From: Prauserella isguenensis
Lineage (GTDB): Bacteria; Actinomycetota; Actinomycetes; Mycobacteriales; Pseudonocardiaceae
Direction: 5' to 3'
DNA: 64,000 bases
Assembly: GCF_014191605.1 (NCBI RefSeq)
Contig: NZ_JACHWU010000001.1
Coordinates: forward strand, 372,001-436,000
The position numbers and the translations under genes are program-made. The notes below the pieces were generated by a model. That model searched no databases. It saw only the letters and a program-made list of their open reading frames with translations, and had not been told where the DNA came from. This document shows positions 17,578 to 28,686 of this stretch, piece after piece; positions within the stretch are counted from its first letter, which is position 1; each line of letters begins with the position of its first letter.

Positions 17578-18615
17578 ATGACCGAGAAGCACCGGGTGCG
17601 GTTCGAGCCCGTCGGGATCGAGGTCGAGGTCGACGAGGATCAGACGATCCTGCGCGCGGCCGCCGAGCAGGGCGTGATGCTGATGCACGGTTGCAAGGAG
17701 GGCCAGTGCGGGTCGTGCAAGTCGTTCGTCCTGGACGGTGACGACCTCGAGCACGACAGGTACTCCACGTTCGCGCTTCCGGATTTCGAGGCCGAGGAGG
17801 GATACACGCTCCTGTGTCGCGCGCACCCATACGAGGACCTGACCATCGAGCTGCTCAACTACGACGAGGAGATGATCCGCTCGGGGCTGCCGATCCGATC
17901 CGCGACGGTCGGGGTGGTGTCGAACGACAACGTCACCCACGACATGCGCCGGCTCGTGGTGCGGCTGATCGAACCGGAGGAGCTGCGGTTCTTCCCCGGC
18001 CAGTACGTCGACTTCGCCGTACCCGGTACCGGCGAGACCCGTTCGTTCTCGATGGCGAACACGTCGACGGCCGACGGCACGCTCGAGTTCGTCATCAAGG
18101 TGTACCCGGGCGGGCTGTTCTCCGAGTACCTCGACACCAAGGTGCAGCCGGGCGACCGGCTGGAGATCACCGGCCCGTTCGGGGTCTTCACCCTGCGAGA
18201 CGGGCGGGACGCGCCGCTGCTGTTCGTCGGCGGCGGTGCGGGGATGGCACCGATCCTGTCGCTGCTGCGGTCGATGGCCGAGCGCGGCGTCGATCGGCCC
18301 GCGACGTTCTACTACGGCGCGCGGACCGAACGTGATCTGTGTTTCGACGACGAACTCCGCGAGCTCGAGACGCGGCTGCCGCGGTTCCGGTACGTGCCTG
18401 CACTGTCGGACGCTGCGGACGGCGCGTGGGCGGGTGCCACCGGATTGATCACCGACGTGGTGCGCACGTCGGAAACCGACCTGTCCGGTGTGGACGCCTA
18501 CGTGTGCGGGCCGCCGCCGATGGTGGAGGCGGCGGTCGAGCTGCTTCCCGCTCTCGGCGTCGACGAGAAACGGGTCTTCTACGACAAGTTCACGACCACC
18601 GGCGACGACGGGTGA
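17578..18615 (+). CDS. prmB: propane monooxygenase reductase (PrmB/MimB type)
   Basis: This flavoprotein passes electrons from NAD(P)H to the di-iron hydroxylase. The 345-residue protein has an N-terminal plant-type [2Fe-2S] ferredoxin domain (Cys motif CKEGQCGSCKS, fourth Cys in LLCRAHP), then an FAD-binding domain (RSFSMANT) and an NAD-binding domain (GGGAGMAPILSLLRSM; YVCGPPPMVEAA). ATG 17578 is used; a GTG 6 bases earlier overlaps the ribosome site. It is the first intact gene of the operon. Confidence 0.92.
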   Translation: MTEKHRVRFEPVGIEVEVDEDQTILRAAAEQGVMLMHGCKEGQCGSCKSFVLDGDDLEHDRYSTFALPDFEAEEGYTLLCRAHPYEDLTIELLNYDEEMIRSGLPIRSATVGVVSNDNVTHDMRRLVVRLIEPEELRFFPGQYVDFAVPGTGETRSFSMANTSTADGTLEFVIKVYPGGLFSEYLDTKVQPGDRLEITGPFGVFTLRDGRDAPLLFVGGGAGMAPILSLLRSMAERGVDRPATFYYGARTERDLCFDDELRELETRLPRFRYVPALSDAADGAWAGATGLITDVVRTSETDLSGVDAYVCGPPPMVEAAVELLPALGVDEKRVFYDKFTTTGDDG

Positions 18616-18666
18616 GACCGGGCTTGCAGCCCGTGCCACCGGCGCCGACGAGACGAAGGAACCGTG

Positions 18667-19857
18667 ATGACGGCTACCCAGGAACCAGTCCCGACGCAGA
18701 CCGAGCGCAGCGTGCCGAAACCGGTGTTCACCGACGCCGAGGCGGGCGCACGCGAGTTCCCTGATTCGAACCTGCGACGGTTCAACTACTTCATCCCGCG
18801 TAAGCGCAAGCAGAGCCACTACGAGGACGTCACCGTCGAGGTGCAGCCCGATCCGCGGCACTACCTGTCGCAGGGCTGGCTGTACGGCTTCGCCGACGGC
18901 AAGGGCGGCTATCCGCTCGAGTGGACCGTGCTCAAGGCGTGGGGCAGCGACCGTCCGGAACCGAAACGCTACCCGGGTTCCGGCGGCCAGGGCTACGAGT
19001 GGCCCGCCCACGGCTGGCACGAGTTCCGCGATCCCAACGAGGAGTGGGAACAGAGCATCTACCGCAACAACTCCAACGTGGTGCGCCAACTCAACCAGAA
19101 CGTCGACGCCGCGAGGCAGAGCAAGGCGTTCGACCAGTGGAACCCGAACTGGGTGCAGTTCGTGGCCCAGCACGTCGGTGCGTGGATGCACGTCGACCAC
19201 GGGCTCGGGCTGTACCTGTTCGCCAACGCCAACCGCAGGGGCCCGACCAACATGCACAACACGGCGATCTCCGTGAACAGCATGCACCGGATCCGCTCGG
19301 CGCAGGACCTGGCGCTGTACAACCTGACGCTGTCCGAGGAGATCGACGAGTTCGACGGTGAGGCCCACCTGCGTACCTGGCAGGAGGACCCGGCGTGGCA
19401 GGGCGTGCGCAGTGTGGCCGAGCAGCTGACATCCACATGGGACTGGGCCGAGGCCGTGTTCGCCGCCAACGTGGTGTTCGAGCCGCTGCTCGGTGAGCTG
19501 TTCCGCAGCAACCTCGTCCAGCAGGCCGCGCCGGGCAACGGCGACTTCGTCACCCCGACGCTCATCGGCGCCGCCGAGTACGACTACGCGGAACGCGACC
19601 TGCGCTACACCAAGGCTCTGTTCCAGCCGCTGGTGACCGACAAGGAGTTCGCCGAGCACAACACGCGGGCGATGCAGGCGTGGCTGGAGGCGTGGGTGCC
19701 GCGGTGCCTGGCGGCCGCGCGCACGCTGCAGCCCCTGTGGTCGCAGCCGGACGCGAAACCACCGCGATTCGAGGACGCACTCGACCGAGCCAAGAGCCGG
19801 TTCGGCGGAATCCTGGCCGACCTCGGCCTGCGCAACCCGAAGGAGCTGAACCAGTGA
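18667..19857 (+). CDS. prmC: propane monooxygenase hydroxylase small subunit
   Basis: The beta subunit of the soluble di-iron hydroxylase. It packs against the alpha subunit and has no active site of its own. The 396-residue helical protein has the typical start (ARE FPDSNLRRFNYFIPRKR region, then YEDVTVEVQPDPRHYLSQGW). ATG 18667 lies 6 bases after AAGGA. The stop overlaps the prmD start (GTGA). With PrmA missing it has no catalytic partner encoded in this window. Confidence 0.92.
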   Translation: MTATQEPVPTQTERSVPKPVFTDAEAGAREFPDSNLRRFNYFIPRKRKQSHYEDVTVEVQPDPRHYLSQGWLYGFADGKGGYPLEWTVLKAWGSDRPEPKRYPGSGGQGYEWPAHGWHEFRDPNEEWEQSIYRNNSNVVRQLNQNVDAARQSKAFDQWNPNWVQFVAQHVGAWMHVDHGLGLYLFANANRRGPTNMHNTAISVNSMHRIRSAQDLALYNLTLSEEIDEFDGEAHLRTWQEDPAWQGVRSVAEQLTSTWDWAEAVFAANVVFEPLLGELFRSNLVQQAAPGNGDFVTPTLIGAAEYDYAERDLRYTKALFQPLVTDKEFAEHNTRAMQAWLEAWVPRCLAAARTLQPLWSQPDAKPPRFEDALDRAKSRFGGILADLGLRNPKELNQ

Positions 19858-20231
19858 CCACCACGAGCACCGGCACGCCGACGCGCGATTTCGAGTCGAA
19901 CAACACCGCTTCGGGCATGTGCGGCTACACGCTGATGAACAACCAGGTGGGCGAGGTCATCGCGGAGGTGATGCGTGGCAAGGACAACGTCACCGTCACT
20001 CCGTTGCCCTCGATGATCCGCATCGACGCCGAGGGCCGCGTCGACGTCGTCTACTCCGAGATCGACGAAGCCGCGGGCGAGGAGGACGGCTGGTTCGACC
20101 AGGCCGAGTTCGAGGAGAGCATGTCGACCCATTACGGGCGCATGATCCACCTCGACGACCGGACGATCCTGTTCGCCAATCCCGAGGACGCCGCCGAGTA
20201 CCTGGACTTCGACCTCCGACCGGTGCGGTAA
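19854..20231 (+). CDS. prmD: monooxygenase coupling/effector protein (MmoB-like)
   Basis: The small regulatory component that binds the hydroxylase and couples electron use to substrate oxidation. The 125-residue protein has the MmoB/DmpM pattern (GYTLMNNQVGEVIAEVMRGK; PSMIRIDAEGRVDV). GTG 19854 overlaps the prmC stop. Normal length. Confidence 0.9.
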   Translation: MTTTSTGTPTRDFESNNTASGMCGYTLMNNQVGEVIAEVMRGKDNVTVTPLPSMIRIDAEGRVDVVYSEIDEAAGEEDGWFDQAEFEESMSTHYGRMIHLDDRTILFANPEDAAEYLDFDLRPVR

Positions 20232-20332
20232 CGCCGGCGGGAGAACCGGAGGCGTCGGGCCCGACAGGCACGGCGGCTCGGCTGCCGGGCCCGGCGCCTC
20301 CACCACCGCGACACAGCAAGGGAGCAGTGCCC

Positions 20333-21373
20333 ATGTACACCAAGGACGGCGAGAGCTACTTCATCGTCGACAGCCACGTGCATCTCTGGGACGGCAGCCC
20401 GGAGAACCAGGCGAACCGGTACGGCAAGGGTTTCATCGAGTGCTTCTACGACTATCACCGCAACCTCTCCCCCGAGGGGTGGGTGTGGCCGTTGGAGAAG
20501 TTCGAGAAGTACGGCGAAGCCACCCTGATGAAGGATCTGTTCGAGGACGGCTACGTCGACAAGGCGATCTTCCAGCCGACGTACCTGACGGACTTCTTCA
20601 CCAACGGGTTCAACACGACCGAGCAGGACGGTTTCCTGGCCGAGCGGCATCCGGACAAGTTCATCGTCAACGGCGCGTGGGATCCGCGTGACGGCGAGGC
20701 GGGCCTGGCCGCGCTGGAACGGCTCGCGCAGCGGTGGAACCTGCGCGGCGTGAAGCTGTACACGGCCGAGTGGAAGGGCGATTCGAAGGGCTGGAAGCTC
20801 ACCGACGACTGGTCCTACCGGTACCTGGAGAAGTGCCAGGAACTGGGGATCCGCAACATCCACGTCCACAAGGGACCGACGATCTACCCGCTCAACCGCG
20901 ACGCGTTCGACGTCGCCGACGTGGACGACGTCGCCACCGCTTTCCCCGAGTTGAACTTCATCATCGAGCACGTCGGCCTGCCGCGGCTCGAGGACTTCTG
21001 CTGGATCGCCACCCAGGAGCCGAACGTCTACGGCGGACTCGCCGTCGCGATGCCGTTCATCCACTCGCGGCCGCGGTACTTCGCCCAGATCATCATGGAA
21101 CTGCTGTACTGGCTGGACGAGAACCGCATCACGTTCGCGAGCGACTACGCCATCTGGCACCCGAAGTGGCTGATCGAGCAGTTCGTCGACTTCCAGGTGC
21201 CCGAGGACATGCAGGGCGAGTACGGCACCCTCACTCCGGACGTCAAGCGCAAGATCCTCGGCGTGAACGCGGCGAAGCTCTACGAGATCGAGGTGCCGCG
21301 GGAGGCCACGGTTCCCGACGAGGTCGCCGACAGCACCGAGGCGGTCGGCTCGGCTCCGGCGGTGCCGGCATGA
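20333..21373 (+). CDS. amidohydrolase-family protein of the propane operon
   Basis: A 346-residue TIM-barrel metal-dependent hydrolase of the amidohydrolase_2 type. This gene follows prmD/mimD in known propane and dimethylsulfide-type clusters. The metal-binding start is DSHVHLWDG, and later IRNIHVHKGP, FIIEHVGLPR and TFASDYAIW contain the other expected His/Asp ligands. ATG 20333 follows AAGGGAG. The substrate in this pathway is not established. A paralogue (27486-28511) has the same layout but reads DAHVALWD, so the second His of the first motif is changed. Confidence 0.85.
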   Translation: MYTKDGESYFIVDSHVHLWDGSPENQANRYGKGFIECFYDYHRNLSPEGWVWPLEKFEKYGEATLMKDLFEDGYVDKAIFQPTYLTDFFTNGFNTTEQDGFLAERHPDKFIVNGAWDPRDGEAGLAALERLAQRWNLRGVKLYTAEWKGDSKGWKLTDDWSYRYLEKCQELGIRNIHVHKGPTIYPLNRDAFDVADVDDVATAFPELNFIIEHVGLPRLEDFCWIATQEPNVYGGLAVAMPFIHSRPRYFAQIIMELLYWLDENRITFASDYAIWHPKWLIEQFVDFQVPEDMQGEYGTLTPDVKRKILGVNAAKLYEIEVPREATVPDEVADSTEAVGSAPAVPA

Positions 21374-22211
21374 CGGCGACGACGACGAGCCTGGCCGAAC
21401 GCGCGGGGGAGGCACTCGCGACGGTCGACGACCCCGAGCTCGGCAGGCCGATCACCGAGCTCGGGTTCGTGCTGGCGGCGACGGTGCTGTCCACGCCCGC
21501 GGGAACGGGCGTGGACGTGCGGCTGCGCCTGCCGACGTACTTCTGCGCGCCGAATTTCGCCTACCTCATGGTCGCCGACGCCTACGACGCGCTCGTGGCG
21601 GTGCGCGGGCTCGACTGGGCCGAGGTGAGACTCACCGACCACTTCGCGGCCGAGGAGATCAACGCGGGCGTGGCAGCGCGCGACGGGTTCGCTGACGCGT
21701 TCGAGGGTCAGGCCGTCGGCGAGCTCGACGAGCTGCGGCGCACGTTCCGCCGCAAAGCGCACCTGGCGTGCCTGGAACGCACGTGCCGCAAGCTGCTCGA
21801 CGACGGCTGGCGGATCGACGCGCTCGCCCGCGCCACGCTCGGCGAGGTCCCCGCGTCGGCCGAACGCGACAGCCTCACGCGGAGACGCCGGGAACTGGGT
21901 CTTCCCGCATCGGCAGACACCCCACTGTTCGTCGACGAATCGGGCGCTCCGATTCCCGAGGAGCAGGTCGAGCAGCGATTGCGGTTCGCGAAGACCGTGC
22001 GGGTGAGCATCGACGGCAACACGGGCTGGTGCCGCGGACTGCTGCGGACGCGGTACGGCGACGACGCGACGGCCCAGGAGGGCAGGGCGGCCCAGGAGGG
22101 CAGGGCGGCCCCGGAGGGCAGATCGGCCCCGGAGAGCACGGCACAGCCGGCGGCGGCAGCGAACCCCGGCGGTGCGGAAACCCCGCGCAGCGCAGAGAAA
22201 CGGGAGGTGTC

Positions 22212-22215
<4 letters not shown>
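21370..22215 (+). CDS. DUF59 (iron-sulfur assembly) fusion protein
   Basis: The first about 95 residues are a DUF59/MIP18-like domain (DPELGRPITELGFV, and the conserved Cys of YFCAPNFAYLMV), linked to Fe-S cluster assembly. A helical region follows (FRRKAHLACLERTCRK). In monooxygenase operons this protein probably helps metal loading of the hydroxylase (inference). Its ATG lies in the stop of the amidohydrolase. The tail (residues 240-281) is a run of QEGRAA/PEGRSA repeats encoded by four near-identical 18-base units, absent from the paralogue at 26716-27486. Confidence 0.85.
22073..22140 (+). repeat. tandem 18-base repeats in the DUF59 gene
   Basis: The unit CCCAGGAGGGCAGGGCGG and close variants occur about four times in a row and encode (A)QEGRA/PEGRS. 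The copies keep the frame, so slippage only changes tail length. Confidence 0.65.
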
Positions 22216-24972
<2,757 letters not shown>

Positions 24973-25328
24973 AGCGCGCACACCCACCGGGGAAGAGCCG
25001 GCCGGGCCGGTTTCGGCCGACACCGGTCGACCTGGCCGTGGACCGGCGAGTCGCGGCGTCTCGGTCCACGGCCAGGGCCTCGTCAGGACGGTGCGGCCGG
25101 CCGGCCTCCGCCCTGGTTTTCGCAGGCGGGCGGCCGGGTATTCCTCGATACTCGCCCGCTCGGGAGTGGCGAGAACACGCCGGCTCCGACGAGCCGGCAG
25201 GGAACCCGTCGCCGTCGGGGGCGACGGGTTCCTCCCTAACCGCCCTCATCTCGGTGAGACGGGGGCGGTGCGGGCCACGGCCGCAGACCGGCGCGGGCTG
25301 CGCCCTCCGGCCGGCCTGAGCCCGGTGG
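24973..25328. other. intergenic region between converging operons
   Basis: This 356-base gap separates the chaperonin gene from the convergent monooxygenase-fold gene. It contains the strong terminator hairpin at 25201-25232 and otherwise GC-rich sequence without a supported gene. Confidence 0.5.
25201..25232. terminator. bidirectional terminator hairpin, 13-bp perfect stem
   Basis: GGAACCCGTCGCC (25201-25213) pairs exactly with 25220-25232 across a 6-base loop and is followed by TCCC on the plus strand. It lies between convergent groEL and the second cassette and can end transcription from both sides. Confidence 0.8.
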
Positions 25329-25652
25329 CTACTTCACCGCCATCTCGCCCAGTTCCGACCAGTCCTCCTGGTCGACCGTCGTGTTGATCACCCGCGGAGT
25401 CTCGGCGAGGTACGGCGGCAGCGTCTGTTGCGCGGCCTTGAAGTGCTCGGAGTTGACGTGGGCGGCACCGGCGTCGCCGTCACGGAACGCCTCCACGAGC
25501 ACGTACTCGTTCGGGTTCTCGAGGCTGCGCGACCAGTCGAACCACAGGCAGCCGGGTTCCCTGCGCGTGGCGTGGGTGAAGGCCTTCGAGATCTCGGGCC
25601 AACGGTCGGCGTGCTCGGGTTTGACCCGGAACTTCGCGGTGATGAAGATCAT
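25329..25652 (-). CDS. antibiotic biosynthesis monooxygenase (ABM) fold protein
   Basis: A 107-residue ABM/YgiN-type ferredoxin-like barrel (start MIFITAKFRVKPEHADRWPE, then REPGCLWFDWSRSLENPNEYVLVEAF). Small proteins of this fold act on quinols or reactive carbonyls, or just bind them. It is the last gene of the minus-strand second cassette, 41 bases after the alcohol dehydrogenase. Its substrate is unknown. Confidence 0.85.
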   Translation of the reverse strand: MIFITAKFRVKPEHADRWPEISKAFTHATRREPGCLWFDWSRSLENPNEYVLVEAFRDGDAGAAHVNSEHFKAAQQTLPPYLAETPRVINTTVDQEDWSELGEMAVK

Positions 25653-25693
25653 CGATTCGTCTCCTCGTCGTCGTGTGTGCCCGGTGCCCAGGC

Positions 25694-26719
25694 TCAGGGT
25701 GTGAGGATGGCGCGGCCGCGGATGCGGCCCGCTTCCAGATCGTCGATGGCGTCCTGGAAGCGTTCCAACCGGTACTTACTGGTGTGCAGCCGCACCTTGC
25801 CCTGTGCGGCCAACACCATCAACTCGCAGAGGTCGTTGTAGGAGCCCACCAGGTTGCCGATGAAGTTGATCTCGGCCGAGATGATGTCGATCGTCGGGAT
25901 GTCGATGTTCTCGCCATATCCCACCACGTGATAGTCGCCTGCGCGACGCAGCATGCGCACACCCTCGGCGGTCGCGCCGCCCTCACCGACGAAGTCGACC
26001 ACGACCTCCGCACCGTTGCCGCCGGTCAGCTCCAGCACCTGCGCCACGTGTGTGCCGTCGGCGACCACACCCTGGTCGGCCCCGATCGACACCGCAAGCT
26101 GCACGGCGTCGGCGTTGCGGTCGACGACGATGAGCTCCGCGGCGGTGAGTGCCTTGAGCACCTGGATGCCGATGTGGCCCAGGCCGCCCGCACCGATGAC
26201 GACGCACCGGTCACCGGGGCGCAACGTCCGGGCCGCCTTGGCCGCCGCGTGATAGGCCGTCAGCCCGGCGTCGGCAAGCGCCGCCACATCGGCGGGCTCC
26301 AGCGAGTCGTCGATCTTGACGACGCTGCGCGCCGACGTCTTGAGGTACTCGGCGTAACCACCGTGGGTGTCGATCCCGGGGAACAGGCTCTGCTGGCAAT
26401 GCACGTCGTCACCCGACCGGCAAGCCCGGCACAGGCCGCACGTCACCAACGGGTGCACGATGACCTTGTCGCCCTCGGCCACGTTGGTGACCGCGCTGCC
26501 CACGGCGTGGACCCAGCCCGCGTTCTCGTGACCGATCGTGTAAGGCAGCGTGACCCCGGACTTCTCCGCCCACTGGCCTTCGAGGATGTGGATGTCCGTG
26601 CGGCACACACCGGCGCCGCCGATCTTCACCACGACGTCGTAGGGCCCGGCCGGCTCCGGCATCGGGATCTCGGTCGGCTGCAGCTTCTCGTGGTAGCCGA
26701 CTACTTGAATCGCTTTCAT
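25694..26719 (-). CDS. zinc-dependent alcohol dehydrogenase, second copy
   Basis: A 341-residue paralogue of the dehydrogenase at 22212-23237, with the same zinc sites (GGAGVCRTDIH, GHENAGWVHAVG, CGLCRACRSGDDVHC), Rossmann motif (GAGGLGHIGIQ) and DIPTIDIIS region. ATG 26719 overlaps the stop of the DUF59 gene. It is part of the minus-strand operon 28511 to 25329. The two copies clearly arose by duplication, but the second has its own promoter. Confidence 0.92.
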   Translation of the reverse strand: MKAIQVVGYHEKLQPTEIPMPEPAGPYDVVVKIGGAGVCRTDIHILEGQWAEKSGVTLPYTIGHENAGWVHAVGSAVTNVAEGDKVIVHPLVTCGLCRACRSGDDVHCQQSLFPGIDTHGGYAEYLKTSARSVVKIDDSLEPADVAALADAGLTAYHAAAKAARTLRPGDRCVVIGAGGLGHIGIQVLKALTAAELIVVDRNADAVQLAVSIGADQGVVADGTHVAQVLELTGGNGAEVVVDFVGEGGATAEGVRMLRRAGDYHVVGYGENIDIPTIDIISAEINFIGNLVGSYNDLCELMVLAAQGKVRLHTSKYRLERFQDAIDDLEAGRIRGRAILTP

Positions 26720-27486
26720 GACACCTTTTCCTGGAAAGCTCGGGGCGACTGGTCGGCCGCCGAATCGGGGTAGCGGGTACGCAGCAGGCCACGGCAGAAG
26801 TGTGCGTTGCCGTCCATCGACACACGCAGTGAACGCGCGACCCGCAGCCTCCACGGCACCTCGTCCCGCGGCGAGGGCTCTCCGTCCGCGCCGACCAGCG
26901 CGGGCCGATCGTCGCCGGTGGGGAGCCCGAGCGTGCGACGGTGCCGCAGCAGCGCGCGAGTGGCGTCGTCGTCGGGAAGGTCGCCCAGCGTGACGTCGTG
27001 CAGACCTTCCTCCGGCAGGTCGGGATGTGCACGCAGATACCGTGTGAGCACCCGCTCCATCGCCGCCGTGTGCGCCTTGCGCCGGAACGTCAGCCGCAGC
27101 TCGTCGAGGTCCTGGTCGGCCTCGTCTCCGAACGTGCCGCGATAACCGGCGTCGGCCGCCAGACCACGGTTGATGATCTCCGAATCGTGGTGGTCGTCGA
27201 GTCGCACCGTGACGGGCATGCCCAGCGGTAGCAACGCGTCCTTCGCGTCCGACGCCATGAGGTAGGCGAAGTTGGGCGCGCAGAACGACGTCGGCAGCCG
27301 CAAGTGCACCACCAGCTCACCGTCGGTGACGTCCGCCGAACGGACGAACCCGAGGTCGGTGATCGGCTCGTCGAGTTCGGGATCGACGACGGTGCCGAGC
27401 GCCTCGCGTGCCCGCTCCAGGACGTCCGCGTCCGGAGTACCGTCCGTGGCCTCCGTGCCGGTCTGCTCGTTCGCCGCGGCACGCAT
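26716..27486 (-). CDS. DUF59 fusion protein, second copy
   Basis: A 256-residue paralogue of 21370-22215: the N-terminal DUF59 domain (DPELDEPITDLGFV, conserved Cys in SFCAPNFAYLMA) and the helical half (FRRKAHTAAMERVLTRYL). It lacks the QEGRAA repeat tail. ATG 27486 overlaps the stop of the amidohydrolase and its own stop overlaps the next ATG, so the three genes are translationally coupled. Confidence 0.85.
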   Translation of the reverse strand: MRAAANEQTGTEATDGTPDADVLERAREALGTVVDPELDEPITDLGFVRSADVTDGELVVHLRLPTSFCAPNFAYLMASDAKDALLPLGMPVTVRLDDHHDSEIINRGLAADAGYRGTFGDEADQDLDELRLTFRRKAHTAAMERVLTRYLRAHPDLPEEGLHDVTLGDLPDDDATRALLRHRRTLGLPTGDDRPALVGADGEPSPRDEVPWRLRVARSLRVSMDGNAHFCRGLLRTRYPDSAADQSPRAFQEKVS

Positions 27487-28511
27487 CACGCCACCGCCAC
27501 GGCGTCGGCCCTGTCCGCCGTGTCGTCGGCGGGCAGTCGGCATTCGGCAGGAACGTCGATGTCGTACATCTTCGCCGCGTTGAGACCGAGGATCTTCTTC
27601 TTCTGCGCCGTGGTCAGCGGCGCGTACTCGGTCATGTCCTCCGGGATCCGGAAGTCGACGAACCGCTCGACGAGCCACTTCGGCGTCCAGATCGCGTAGT
27701 CGCTGGAGAACTGGATGCGGTCCTCGTCCAGCCAGTACAGCAGCTCACCGATGATCTGGGCGAAGTACCGCGGCCGCGAGTGGATGAACGGCATCGCCAC
27801 GGCCAGGCCCGCGTGCACGTTCGGCTCCTGCGTGGCGATCCAGCAGAAGTCCTCGAGCCGCGGCAGGCCGCAGTGCTCGACGACGAAGTTCAGGTCGGTG
27901 AAGTCCGTGGCCACCTTGTCGATGTCGGCCACGTCGAAGGCGTCGCGGTCCAACGGGCGGATCGTCGGGCCCTTGTGGATGTGAATGTTGCGGATGCCCA
28001 GCTCCTGACACGCCTCCAGGTAGCGATAGGACCACGGGTCGTCGAGCTTGTAACCGCGCGAATCACCCTGCCACTCGGCGGTGTAGAGCTTGGCGCCCTT
28101 CAACCCGAACCGTTCGGCGTCGCGTTTGAGCTGATCCAGTCCCGCCTGCTCGAACCGCGGATCCCAGCAGTGGTTGTAGGTCAGCTTGTCCGGGTACCGC
28201 TGCGCGAGCGCGAACGCCTCCTCCGTCTGACCGAACCCGTTGTTGTAGAACGCGCTCAGCAGTGCGGGCTGGAAGATCGCGTGATCCACGTAGCCGTCGG
28301 TGAACAGGTCACGCATCAACCTCTCGCCGCCCTGATACAGGTACTCCTCGTACGGCCAGACCTCGGATTCCGGGCTGAGGTTGCGGTGGTAGTCGTAGAA
28401 GCAGTCGATGAACTGCTTTCCGTGGATGTTGCGCTGGTTCTCGGGACGGGCGTCCCAGAGTGCGACGTGCGCATCGAGAATGAAGTACTTCTCGCCGTCC
28501 TTGGTGTACAT
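27486..28511 (-). CDS. amidohydrolase-family protein, second copy
   Basis: A 341-residue paralogue of 20333-21373 (FYDYHRNLSPE, NIHIHKGPT, QFSSDYAIW). The first motif reads LDAHVALWD, replacing the second metal-ligand His by Ala, so metal binding may differ. ATG 28511 follows GGGAGGAG at good spacing. It is the first gene of the second cassette, with the repeated GAGACAC site upstream. Confidence 0.85.
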   Translation of the reverse strand: MYTKDGEKYFILDAHVALWDARPENQRNIHGKQFIDCFYDYHRNLSPESEVWPYEEYLYQGGERLMRDLFTDGYVDHAIFQPALLSAFYNNGFGQTEEAFALAQRYPDKLTYNHCWDPRFEQAGLDQLKRDAERFGLKGAKLYTAEWQGDSRGYKLDDPWSYRYLEACQELGIRNIHIHKGPTIRPLDRDAFDVADIDKVATDFTDLNFVVEHCGLPRLEDFCWIATQEPNVHAGLAVAMPFIHSRPRYFAQIIGELLYWLDEDRIQFSSDYAIWTPKWLVERFVDFRIPEDMTEYAPLTTAQKKKILGLNAAKMYDIDVPAECRLPADDTADRADAVAVA

Positions 28512-28591
28512 GGGTCTCCTCCCGTACGTGGCGCCGGTGGCACGTGGTGCGGGAACGCTACGAGCGCCAGGAGTCGCCGGGGACCCCATGC

Positions 28592-28634
28592 GTGTCTCAC
28601 TTTGAGACACCTGGGCCGCTGAGTTTCGAGACAC
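28592..28634. promoter_or_regulatory. GTGTCTCA/TGAGACAC operators between divergent genes
   Basis: A perfect inverted repeat, GTGTCTCA-CTT-TGAGACAC (28592-28610), is followed by a second right half-site CGAGACAC (28627-28634) whose left half is degenerate. Right half-sites are 24 bases apart. They sit between the second cassette and the AcoR-like regulator, the usual place of binding sites for such activators. Confidence 0.65.
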
Positions 28635-28686
28635 GCTGTGGTTGTCTGACCCAGGAAGGCGCAATGACGCGCTCGGGAGGCTCGAC

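Noticed and set aside
28520-28591. Sigma-54 promoter (GG-N10-GC) near the AcoR-like regulator
   Set aside because: The only TGGCAC-like sequence has an 8-base, not 10-base, GG-GC spacing, and actinomycetes generally lack sigma-54.
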